From positions 1-34,840 of the forward strand of contig DAOVAY010000004.1 in the NCBI GenBank assembly GCA_030670795.1: a stretch of 34,840 nt of DNA, read 5' to 3'. Every line of letters begins with the position of its first letter. The stretch's first letter is position 1. Positions 26,856 to 34,840 of this stretch are shown in pieces. Below the pieces are notes generated by a model. That model searched no databases, had not been told where the DNA came from, and saw only the letters and a list, made by a program, of their open reading frames with translations. A program made the position numbers and the translations under genes. The stretch is from Methanobacteriota archaeon (lineage in GTDB: Archaea; Thermoplasmatota; Thermoplasmata; SG8-5).

Positions 26856-27635
26856 TCACCTCTTTCTTTTATGCTTCTTCTTACGACGTTTGTGTAAAAC
26901 CACAAATGGCCCGAGGGCAAGATAGGCTAGCATAAAGATAATTGCAAGATACTCGATTTCCGTGGCTGGGATGTCGATGGTGTTACTCAATAAAAGGTAC
27001 CAAATCAACGGTATACTTGCAATAAGCAATACCAGAGCAGTGGGCACAACCAACCAACCGCGGATGTTCGGATAAGGAACATCGCTGATCATCAGGAAGG
27101 CAATGATTATTGTCAACGCCAAGGCAAACGTCTCCATTTCCGCAACCGCGAATGGATTGAGGTCCGGACTTCCCCATAACAGAGTGATAGAAACCGCCAG
27201 CACTCCAGCGGCCGGCGTGGGAAGTCCAACGAAGTGCCTTTCCGAATAGTCCTTACCCGCGAACCTTGCAAGCCTAAGTATTCCAAAGAACGCGTAGAAC
27301 ATGCAGGCAACGACGGCTATGGCATTGGGCATCGAAACCCAGGCCGAGCCGAGACTCTTGTCGTAGAAGTTATTATAGATAAGCAGAGCCGGTGCTAGGC
27401 AAAAGGAGACGGTGTCCGATATGGAATCGAGGAATCTGCCGAACTCGTGCGGCGTGCCGTATTTTCTGGCGACAATGCCATCAAGCCCATCCACTACAAC
27501 AGCCATGAAGATGAGAAGACAGGCAATCACATGCTCCCGGTCCAGGATGTAGGTTATGGCCAGCACTCCAAGAAGCCCATTCGTGACCGTCAAAACGTCC
27601 GCGCCGGAAATCTTACCCAACCACTTCATTGACAA
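26856..27635 (-). CDS. pssA: CDP-alcohol phosphatidyltransferase, probable archaetidylserine synthase
   Basis: CDP-OH-P motif DGLDGIVARKYGTPHEFGRFLDSISD, several TM helices, overlap with the downstream partner decarboxylase gene. Confidence 0.88.
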   Translation of the reverse strand: MSMKWLGKISGADVLTVTNGLLGVLAITYILDREHVIACLLIFMAVVVDGLDGIVARKYGTPHEFGRFLDSISDTVSFCLAPALLIYNNFYDKSLGSAWVSMPNAIAVVACMFYAFFGILRLARFAGKDYSERHFVGLPTPAAGVLAVSITLLWGSPDLNPFAVAEMETFALALTIIIAFLMISDVPYPNIRGWLVVPTALVLLIASIPLIWYLLLSNTIDIPATEIEYLAIIFMLAYLALGPFVVLHKRRKKKHKRKR

Positions 27636-28236
27636 CCTCCGCGACTTTGGACTTACCCGCCAGCAGCTTATCTCCGGCTTTTACGACACACTTAACCATC
27701 TCTACCGGAAGCTCAAGGTCAACCCTGGAGCCAAATCTTATTATGCCTATCCTCTGTCCTTTCTTTATTATCTGGCCTTTGCGGATGTATGGTACAATCC
27801 TCCATGCAAAGGTCCCGGCTATCTGTGTTATTCTTACTGTGCCGATTTTTGTTTTTAACGTTATGATTAAACAAGAATTCCCGCCTGCCTTTGTGTGAAA
27901 TGCCGGCCAGTATCCGCCCTTCCTACGTTTAATGGCAATGACCTTTCCCCACATCGGCGCTCGATTGACATGCACATTATGCAGATTCATAAAAGTGGAA
28001 ATTAACACACGGTTGTTTTTAACGACCACGTCCCTAACGGTCCCGTCCGCAACTGCAACAATACCTTTTCCAAGCCGTCTCTTTGGGTCCCTGAAAAAAA
28101 CGAGAAAAATTACAAAGAATATGAGGCAAACGATGGTAAGTAGCCAGAGGCTAAAATACCACAGCACCAAGGCGAGGGCTAGCGGTGTGGCAATTACATG
28201 GCCCGAACGTCTGGCAAACATACCACCCCATTTCAC
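27613..28236 (-). CDS. asd: phosphatidylserine decarboxylase-like, probable archaetidylserine decarboxylase
   Basis: N-terminal TM pair, NLHNVHVNRAPMWGKV, and IGIIRFGSRVDLELP with the GS self-cleavage site. Confidence 0.9.
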   Translation of the reverse strand: MKWGGMFARRSGHVIATPLALALVLWYFSLWLLTIVCLIFFVIFLVFFRDPKRRLGKGIVAVADGTVRDVVVKNNRVLISTFMNLHNVHVNRAPMWGKVIAIKRRKGGYWPAFHTKAGGNSCLIITLKTKIGTVRITQIAGTFAWRIVPYIRKGQIIKKGQRIGIIRFGSRVDLELPVEMVKCVVKAGDKLLAGKSKVAEVVNEVVG

Positions 28237-28319
28237 TTATCCGATAAGGCGGTTTCGGTAAAGATAAACCAAAATATGATTAATGTGTTCTACATAACCT
28301 ACGACAATGTGGTTGGTGT

Positions 28320-29171
28320 GTGAAGATGGGTAAACCTCAGGTGGGTCCATTTTTCATCGTATTCGAAGGTATTGATGGAACCGGTAAAAATACCCAAGTT
28401 AAATTATTAAAGAAATATCTGAATCGTACATACCCCAAAATATTTGCTGTTAAAACGACAGCAGAGCCAACCAGAACCAAATTCGGTAACTTTCTTCGGG
28501 AACAAATGAAAACTAAATCCCGCACCCAGGCAGAAGAACTTTCGTTATTATTTGCTACCGATAGGGCATTTCATGTGATAAACACAATAATTCCTCAAAT
28601 TCGGAAAAAAAATATCGTGATTTCTGAACGTTATGTTTATTCTTCCTTAGTTTATCAAGGTTATTATCTTCCTATTAGGTGGTTGATAGAATTAAATGCA
28701 TTAGCCATTGTTCCAGATTTAGTATTTGTAATTGATTTATCACCGGATATTGCACAAAAAAGAATTAGAAAAAGATTTGAGCAAAGTAAAAATAATGTTT
28801 TGAAAGACAAGCGAGAATTCTTTGAAAAAGAATATTGGTTCCTCCAAAGAATTAATGAGATGTTTAAAGACATTTGTAATAAAGAATTGGAATTACCTCC
28901 TACCCGCACATTCAACAAGGATATACGATTTGATGACCCAACGTTTGTGATTTTAGATGGAGACAAGTCTCCTGGAGAAATACATCAGCAAGTAATACCA
29001 CATGTCGAAAGCTTATTGCAAGGAGAGCATATTCGAATTACAGAGAGATATGACTTTGATGCTTTTTACAATAGCAAATCACAAACATCAATTATGGATT
29101 TCTTAGGTAAGGTTTCCAACAACCACAATAAATCTATAAATTCTTCACTTGAGGAATTTCGAAAAAAATAA
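28320..29171 (+). CDS. tmk: thymidylate kinase-like protein
   Basis: FIVFEGIDGTGKNTQVKLLKKYL, TTAEPTRTKFGNFLR, SERYVYSSLVYQGY, FVIDLSPDIAQKRIRKR. Noticeably AT-rich compared with neighbours. Confidence 0.85.
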   Translation: MKMGKPQVGPFFIVFEGIDGTGKNTQVKLLKKYLNRTYPKIFAVKTTAEPTRTKFGNFLREQMKTKSRTQAEELSLLFATDRAFHVINTIIPQIRKKNIVISERYVYSSLVYQGYYLPIRWLIELNALAIVPDLVFVIDLSPDIAQKRIRKRFEQSKNNVLKDKREFFEKEYWFLQRINEMFKDICNKELELPPTRTFNKDIRFDDPTFVILDGDKSPGEIHQQVIPHVESLLQGEHIRITERYDFDAFYNSKSQTSIMDFLGKVSNNHNKSINSSLEEFRKK

Positions 29172-29223
29172 TATACCCAAACTTCCTGCATATCCGTGTG
29201 TGATGATTGAACTCTTGCTGAGG

Positions 29224-29418
29224 GCGATTCTGCGGAATCGCTTGGGGCAATGCTTCGCATTCCCCACGTAATCTTAAAGATTGCGCGATGATGAAGATCT
29301 TGAGTGCTGAGGATCACGTGAGCAAAGCTCACATTTCACCACAGAATTGAAATGATGGTGATATTCACCAAAATTTCAAGTCTAGTGTCCGTACAAGTTG
29401 CGCCAGCAACTTTACGGA
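29224..29418. repeat. cluster of five short-loop hairpins (inverted repeats)
   Basis: GCGATTC-tgcg-GAATCGC; GGGGcAATGC-ttc-GCATTCCCC; GTGAGC-aaa-GCTCAC; TTGAAATgatGGTGA-tat-TCACCaaaATTTCAA; TCCGTAcaaGTTGC-gcca-GCAACttTACGGA. Confidence 0.8.
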
Positions 29419-29525
29419 TTGATGGAAAATAATTTCTAATCAACAGTTCCGCCAGAAATTCTTTATAGATAACTGCAATCTGGTTGCTGAAGTTCAGGGT
29501 GTTCATCCCAAAGGGGGGTTAGGCG

Positions 29526-30953
29526 ATGGCAGAAAAGAAAGGTTCGAAGCTTGAGAAAAAGCTGACGATTAAGCAAGAAAATTCTTGGTTGACGATTGAC
29601 AAGAAACAGGAAAAGGAGATATACACATTTTCAGAATCCTATAAGAATTTTTTGAATGTGGCGAAAACCGAGAGGGAAGTCGTAGATTTCGTCATAGCCA
29701 CCGCTACGAAGCACGGTTTTAAGCAAATCGAGAAGACGAAGAAGCTCAAGCCGGGGGACAAGGTGATTGTAACGAGCATGAAGAAAAACCTCGCACTGGC
29801 TGTAATAGGCAAAACGCCCATCGAAAAAGGAATGAAAATTTTAACTTCTCATATAGACTCCCCGCGGTTGGACCTCAAGCAGAAGCCCTTATACGAGGAT
29901 AAGGATGCCGAGCTGGCTCTATTCAAGACACACTATTATGGCGGTATCAAGAAGTATCAGTGGGTTAACATTCCTCTGGCGATTCACGGTGTGATAAGCC
30001 GTGCAGATGGCAAATTAATCGACGTGAACATCGGAGAGGACCCGGACGACCCAGTCTTGGTTATTGGGGACCTTCTGCCCCATCTTTCCCGGAAGGCTCA
30101 AGGGAAGAGGGAACTCTTTGAAGGGATAAAGGGCGAAGAGCTGAGACTCATCGTGGGCAGTCGCCCGCTGAAAACAGAGAAAGACGCCAAACGCAAACTC
30201 AAATTAAACATTCTTAATATTTTGAATAAAAAATACGGAATCGTGGAAGAGGATTTGATAAGCGCAGAGCTTGAAGTTGTCCCGGCTCTGCCATCCAGGG
30301 ATGTGGGGCTGGACAGGAGTTTGGTCGGCGGCTACGGCCATGACGATAGAGTCTGTGCTTTTACAACCCTTATGGCAACCTGCGAACTCAAGAACCCGAA
30401 AAGGACCGCCATGACTTTATTTTTCGACAAGGAGGAGGTGGGCAGCGTCGGTGCTACCGGCGCCCAATCTAATTTTTTCGAGTTGTGCGCGGGCGAAATC
30501 CTCGAGAGACTAACGCCGAAGTATAAGTATTCCACTCTGAAACGCGCCCTGGCCACCTCGAGGGCCATATCTGCGGATGTGGCTGCGGGTATGCATCCCG
30601 TATTCAAGGACGTGTACGAGAAGCAGAACGCAGCCAAACTCGGTCATGGAGTTGTTATATGTAAGTACGGGGGTGCGCGCGGAAAGCAGGGGGCAAACGA
30701 TGCCAGTGCCGAATACGTCGGTGAAATCCGGGCGCTGTTTAATAAAAAGAAGATACCGTGGCAGTACGCCGAGCTTGGAAAAGTAGACGAAGGCGGCGGC
30801 GGCACGGTGGCCAGGTTTATTGCCAGGTATAATTTAAATGTTGTCGACTGCGGCCCACCGGTAATAAGCATGCACTCGCCCTTTGAAATCGTCAGCAAAA
30901 TAGACCTCTATTTTGCCTATCTGGCTTATAAAGAATTCCAACTGGCCGAATAG
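29526..30953 (+). CDS. M18 family aminopeptidase
   Basis: ILTSHIDSPRLDLKQKPLYE, GYGHDDRVCAFTTL, FFDKEEVGSVGATGAQS, VVDCGPPVISMHSPFEIVSK. Confidence 0.93.
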   Translation: MAEKKGSKLEKKLTIKQENSWLTIDKKQEKEIYTFSESYKNFLNVAKTEREVVDFVIATATKHGFKQIEKTKKLKPGDKVIVTSMKKNLALAVIGKTPIEKGMKILTSHIDSPRLDLKQKPLYEDKDAELALFKTHYYGGIKKYQWVNIPLAIHGVISRADGKLIDVNIGEDPDDPVLVIGDLLPHLSRKAQGKRELFEGIKGEELRLIVGSRPLKTEKDAKRKLKLNILNILNKKYGIVEEDLISAELEVVPALPSRDVGLDRSLVGGYGHDDRVCAFTTLMATCELKNPKRTAMTLFFDKEEVGSVGATGAQSNFFELCAGEILERLTPKYKYSTLKRALATSRAISADVAAGMHPVFKDVYEKQNAAKLGHGVVICKYGGARGKQGANDASAEYVGEIRALFNKKKIPWQYAELGKVDEGGGGTVARFIARYNLNVVDCGPPVISMHSPFEIVSKIDLYFAYLAYKEFQLAE

Positions 30954-31128
30954 GTAAACGGGAGGCTTTACTCCAACTTTCAGAACTGCTATATAAGTTT
31001 TGCCCGGCATCACTCATATATACCTTTTTCTATGGAAAAAGAGGTAGTTTTAAATATCAGTTGCGAAATCTTTAAATATAAGATGTACTTAGGGAGAAGC
31101 CCAAAACTACTTAAATGATGAGGGCAGC

Positions 31129-31392
31129 ATGAAGCGTTTGGGCACGGTAAAGAATGTCATGCGTGACGGTTCCATCCTCCTAAAGATTACGATTGCAGTT
31201 AAACCTGGAACCATTGTGTATGACGCCAGGGGCGAGTCCCTCGGCCGCGTGTCCAGGGTCTTCGGACCAGTAGAGGAGCCGTACATGATAATGAAGCATC
31301 ATTCGGAGGGTTCTGAGACGCTCAATCTGCTTGATTCGGTCGTGTACTTCGACCCAGCAGGGCTCGGGGACACGAAGAAAAAAAGGGGGTGA
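31129..31392 (+). CDS. gar1: H/ACA RNP protein Gar1
   Basis: Compact beta-barrel [20 protein letters not shown]...[28 protein letters not shown], immediately upstream of TFB, an arrangement known in euryarchaea. Confidence 0.88.
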   Translation: MKRLGTVKNVMRDGSILLKITIAVKPGTIVYDARGESLGRVSRVFGPVEEPYMIMKHHSEGSETLNLLDSVVYFDPAGLGDTKKKRG

Positions 31393-31429
31393 ACACACGG
31401 CAAAGAAGAGAGCATCTACTGAAGAAGAA

Positions 31430-32329
31430 ATGGAATGTCCGGAATGTGACGGTGTCCATTTGGTAAGGGATTATAACAGGGGCGAATTGGTTTGTGAAGA
31501 TTGCGGTCTAGTTATTGACGAGCAACTGATAGACCAAGGTCCGGAATGGCGCGCCTTCGATGCGGACCAGGGTGAGAAGAGGGCAAGAACAGGCGCACCC
31601 ATGACGTATACGATTCATGATAAGGGTTTGTCAACCGAGATCGGTTGGAAGAACAAGGACTCTTACGGTAAGAGCATACCCACTAGGAACCGCGCGCAGT
31701 TGTACAGGCTGAGAAAATGGCAGAGGCGAATACGCGTCTCCAACGCCACCGAGAGAAACCTGGCCTTTGCCCTGAGCGAACTCGACAGAATGGCATCTGG
31801 CATGGGATTACCTAGGAACGTAAGAGAGACGGCGGCCGTCATATACAGAAAGGCCGTAAACAAGAACCTGATCAGGGGAAGGAGCATAGAGGGCGTTGTG
31901 GCCGCATCCTTGTACGGTGCATGCAGACAGTGCAACGTCCCAAGAACTCTGGATGAAATTGCGTCTGCCAGCAGAGTAGGTCGAAAAGAAATCGGCCGGA
32001 CCTACAGATTCATGACCCGTGAACTCAAACTCAAGCTTATGCCGACACGTCCCGAGGATTACATCTCCAGGTTTTGCAGCGAACTTAAACTCGGCGGTGA
32101 GGTACAGGCGAAGGCCATGGACATCTTGGCGGATGCGGCAAAGAAGGAGTTGACCTCCGGTCGCGGACCGACCGGCGTGGCCGCCGCTGCCATATATATA
32201 TCTTCAATACTTTGCAATGCCAGGCGGACTCAGAGGGAAGTGGCAGACGTTGCCGGCGTAACCGAGGTTACGATAAGGAACCGTTATAAAGAACTCACTG
32301 AAAAGCTGGGTATAGAGATCCAACTATAA
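31430..32329 (+). CDS. tfb: transcription initiation factor IIB (TFB)
   Basis: Zn ribbon [29 protein letters not shown], two cyclin repeats, [24 protein letters not shown]. The ORF frame opens at 31331; ATG 31430 is the first in-frame ATG before the ribbon, but an upstream alternative start is possible. Confidence 0.95.
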   Translation: MECPECDGVHLVRDYNRGELVCEDCGLVIDEQLIDQGPEWRAFDADQGEKRARTGAPMTYTIHDKGLSTEIGWKNKDSYGKSIPTRNRAQLYRLRKWQRRIRVSNATERNLAFALSELDRMASGMGLPRNVRETAAVIYRKAVNKNLIRGRSIEGVVAASLYGACRQCNVPRTLDEIASASRVGRKEIGRTYRFMTRELKLKLMPTRPEDYISRFCSELKLGGEVQAKAMDILADAAKKELTSGRGPTGVAAAAIYISSILCNARRTQREVADVAGVTEVTIRNRYKELTEKLGIEIQL

Positions 32330-32335
32330 CTTTCC

Positions 32336-33103
32336 TCATTCAAGCAACGGCCCGACTTCTGCCCAGGCGGCCTCTCCGATACGGGTGAAGCCCAGATGTT
32401 CGCATAAGGCAATGCTTTCCTTATTATCCTTTATTATGTGACACGTCCCTTTCTTACCTCTCTTGACTACCCGATTGACCAACGCTTTTGTGACGAGCGC
32501 CGCATACCCCTTTCTCCTCTCTTCCTTCAAGGTATGGGCAAATCCCATGTTTGCCACATTATCGATCTCAAAATGTAATCCTGCCCAGGAAACGGGTTTG
32601 CCATCGACGCGCACACAAACGCTCTCGTATTTTTCCACACGTTTTCTTATGTGAGACTCTGGGTCATCACTCAAGCCCCAGTGCTTCGCAACCATAGGTA
32701 TTTCGTCTTGCCTTATACCGCCCAATTCGTCCCAGGGGCCGGTTCCGAAACCATCCGGTGCGAGATAGAACCAACAGGGCCACTCACCGTCAATCTTGTA
32801 TTTTTTTCTGAGCAGTTTCATGACATCGGGCGGGCACGCGGATACAAAGAAACCGTCTTTGTTTAGCAGTTCTGTTGGTAAACGACGATTATGCCACTTA
32901 CCCGTAAAAACCACATGTTTTTCATCACCCTTCTCAATAGCAACGACCGCGTTCCGGTTCTCATCCACATAGCAGTCGAAATCCAGTTCGGATTCAAAGG
33001 CCCAGTATATGAAGGCGGCATTCTCAAGTAGGTTTTTGGCAAGCGCTTTCTTTAAAGAATCAGAGTTATCCAGGTGTTTAAGACGCTCGACCATGTAGGG
33101 CAC
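32336..33103 (-). CDS. GNAT family N-acetyltransferase
   Basis: C-terminal NVANMGFAHTLKEERRKGYAALVTKALVNRVVKRGKKGTCHIIKDNKESIALCEHLGFTRIGE. Confidence 0.88.
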   Translation of the reverse strand: MPYMVERLKHLDNSDSLKKALAKNLLENAAFIYWAFESELDFDCYVDENRNAVVAIEKGDEKHVVFTGKWHNRRLPTELLNKDGFFVSACPPDVMKLLRKKYKIDGEWPCWFYLAPDGFGTGPWDELGGIRQDEIPMVAKHWGLSDDPESHIRKRVEKYESVCVRVDGKPVSWAGLHFEIDNVANMGFAHTLKEERRKGYAALVTKALVNRVVKRGKKGTCHIIKDNKESIALCEHLGFTRIGEAAWAEVGPLLE

Positions 33104-33274
33104 CGACCGGTTTGGTAATAAACGCGACAGATATAAAGGTGAATGGACTTTTTAAAAGAAAATGAAATGTTTTCTGCTCTGAAACGAACTAAATAATTAT
33201 TGCATAACGAAAAAATATTTATCATAGTTATACCATTACTTCGATTGAGGGAATACACCTTGAAAGGAAGAGAT

Positions 33275-34516
33275 ATGTACGAGGACCTTGAGAAAATCGA
33301 GGCCCGGGGAAAAAGGAAGAAGGAGAAGCAAAAAAAGGAAGGGTTTTCCCTGTTTGGAAAAAAAGAGGGGAAGGAGGAACCAGAACCCACTCCCACAGTA
33401 GAGCCCACTCCGATGCCTGAACCTAAAGAATCTCCGGCTCTCGACATTCATGAAGAATCGTCCGTGCACAAATCCCCGGCTGAACCCACGCCCGCATTTA
33501 CTGAGACGGCAGTCACTTCAGAGGCTGGCGAAAAAATCGTATATTCAGAGCCCGAATCTGTTGAAGAGCAACAACCTGAGGAACCCATGGTGATTACGGA
33601 AATATCGAAATCTCCTGAACAGCCCGAACCCGTGATAGAAAAAGAACCCGTAAGCGTCTTAGAAAGCCAAGAACCCTCTTCACCGCCTGAGCCAGTAGAT
33701 GAAGTTGGAAGCCCGGACACAACAGGATCATCGGAGACGATAGAACTGGTAGAATCTACAGATGATGTTGACCAGCCCGAAGAAGAAAAAGACAGGCCGA
33801 CGTTGCAAGACAGCGAATTTTATAAGAGAGACATATACGCAGCGTTTGATACGATAGAGCAACGGGGCAAGAGCCTGAAAGAACAAAGGTCCGGATTCTT
33901 TAAACAACAAGAACGCCCGGCAAAGGCAGCGCCATCAACACCTCCCGAAGTAGAGGAGCCGGTTCCTGAAGAAGTGGTTGAAGCGCCGGCGGTTACAGAA
34001 CCAATAGTGGAGTCTGTTGAAGAACCGGTTGCGGAAATAACAGTGGAACCCGAACCGCAAGAGGCAACCCAAAGAACGGAAACGGTATCCGCATCATCCG
34101 AAGAAGAAAAAAAAGAGCGAACGTTGCGAGACAGCCAGTTTTATCAGAGAGACATTTATGCGGCGTTAGACAACATAGAGCAACGGGGCAAGAGCCTGAA
34201 AGAACAAAGGTCCGGTTTCTTTAAACAAGACCGCCCGGCAGAGGCAGCGCCGGCGGCAACAAAACCAACAGCGGAGCCGGTTTTTGAATCTAAACCATTA
34301 GCAGGGTCAACTCGAGAGGAAGCGGTTCAAGAAACGATAGCCGAGGCCCGATGGGAGCCGCTTTCCGGGAGAGACCTGAAAAAGGCAGAAGTGGAACTGT
34401 TACAATACAAGAGAAAACTGGACAAGGGTTTCAGATCAGGCAAATTGACAAAAGAGCAGTGTGTGTCCATGGTCAGAAAGAAGGAGATTGACTTGGGCCT
34501 GAAACCGTCTACCTAG
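33275..34516 (+). CDS. acidic, Pro/Glu-rich low-complexity protein with repeated RDIYAAxDxIEQRGKSLKEQRSGFFKQ motif and SHOCT-like C-terminus
   Basis: Two near-identical motifs plus a degenerate N-terminal copy (MYEDLEKIEARGKRKKEKQKKEGFSLFGKK), separated by acidic linkers; C-terminal LLQYKRKLDKGFRSGKLTKEQCVSMVRKKEIDLGLKP. ATG 33275 is preferred over the TTG frame opening at 33200. Confidence 0.75.
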   Translation: MYEDLEKIEARGKRKKEKQKKEGFSLFGKKEGKEEPEPTPTVEPTPMPEPKESPALDIHEESSVHKSPAEPTPAFTETAVTSEAGEKIVYSEPESVEEQQPEEPMVITEISKSPEQPEPVIEKEPVSVLESQEPSSPPEPVDEVGSPDTTGSSETIELVESTDDVDQPEEEKDRPTLQDSEFYKRDIYAAFDTIEQRGKSLKEQRSGFFKQQERPAKAAPSTPPEVEEPVPEEVVEAPAVTEPIVESVEEPVAEITVEPEPQEATQRTETVSASSEEEKKERTLRDSQFYQRDIYAALDNIEQRGKSLKEQRSGFFKQDRPAEAAPAATKPTAEPVFESKPLAGSTREEAVQETIAEARWEPLSGRDLKKAEVELLQYKRKLDKGFRSGKLTKEQCVSMVRKKEIDLGLKPST

Positions 34517-34840
34517 AGTTCCTGAGAAAATCCAATTTTTCTTTTGCTTCCGGAGAATTTATCATTTTCCAGAGTTTTTCCAGACGTTCACAAGGGTATT
34601 TTCCACAATAGGAGCAGTTTTCCACGCTCCTTTCAAGTCCGCACGCCCTTACCTCACATTTCGAGCAGAACACGTTCAGCCGCTTTTCGAAGGCCAGGCA
34701 ACCGTCGCAAATGATGTCGTCCGCGTCTATTTTGAAATCTTTCGTGGACCAACCCTTCGCCGTCTTAATTCTCATTTCAAGGTCGTCGGTTTGGGTTGCG
34801 ATGAAGGCGGGGCACTCCGTACAGTTGAGTCCGCAGTAGG
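34509..34840 (-). CDS. DUF3795-like cysteine-rich protein, 5' end truncated by the window
   Basis: The open frame continues to the window edge: YCGLNCTECPAFIATQTDDLE joins MRIKTAKGWSTKDFKIDADDIICDGCLAFEKRLNVFCSKCEVRACGLERSVENCSYCGKYPCERLEKLW. Confidence 0.82.
   Translation of the reverse strand, partial: YCGLNCTECPAFIATQTDDLEMRIKTAKGWSTKDFKIDADDIICDGCLAFEKRLNVFCSKCEVRACGLERSVENCSYCGKYPCERLEKLWKMINSPEAKEKLDFLRNSR

Noticed and set aside
29066-29332. 88-aa minus-strand ORF in the tmk/M18 gap
   Set aside because: Composed largely of the tmk antisense strand and the hairpins; no domain signal.
1-34840. CRISPR array, transposon, integrase or defence island
   Set aside because: No regularly spaced direct repeats, no cas genes, no transposase/integrase motifs and no toxin-antitoxin pair were seen. 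The STAND ATPase alone is insufficient evidence.

Overview
This 34.8 kb window is chromosomal archaeal DNA. PolD small subunit, TFB, Gar1, archaeal pilin, archaetidylserine enzymes and TATA-box leaderless genes are all present. The gene content suggests a Thermoplasmatota/Euryarchaeota-type genome, but that lineage is an inference. Most of the window is housekeeping: DP1, a creatininase/ArfB-like protein, UppS, DUF1015-SerA-aminotransferase, gamma-carbonic anhydrase, NadC, DedA, a radical SAM protein, GlyA, a KaiC-like ATPase, PdxS, PssA/Asd, Tmk, M18 aminopeptidase, Gar1, TFB and three tRNAs. I saw no CRISPR array, transposase, integrase or recognisable defence island. The least explained material is: (i) two exact-period 69-bp hairpin units that end at the 5' end of tRNA-Val and start with the same 12 nt as the tRNA; (ii) a gene-free segment at about 19.1-19.35 kb with one very well-formed promoter-plus-hairpin ncRNA candidate and a second structured element with a possible pseudoknot; (iii) a 1523-aa trans-membrane protein joining HhH, six zinc ribbons, TPR, an NG-rich repeat, a TM helix, a Ca-binding/DUF11-like ectodomain and a C-terminal anchor, followed by an unlisted 49-aa ORF; (iv) hairpin-rich intergenic regions at about 2.23-2.39 kb and 29.2-29.42 kb. 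All family assignments come from reading motifs by eye; no database search was run.
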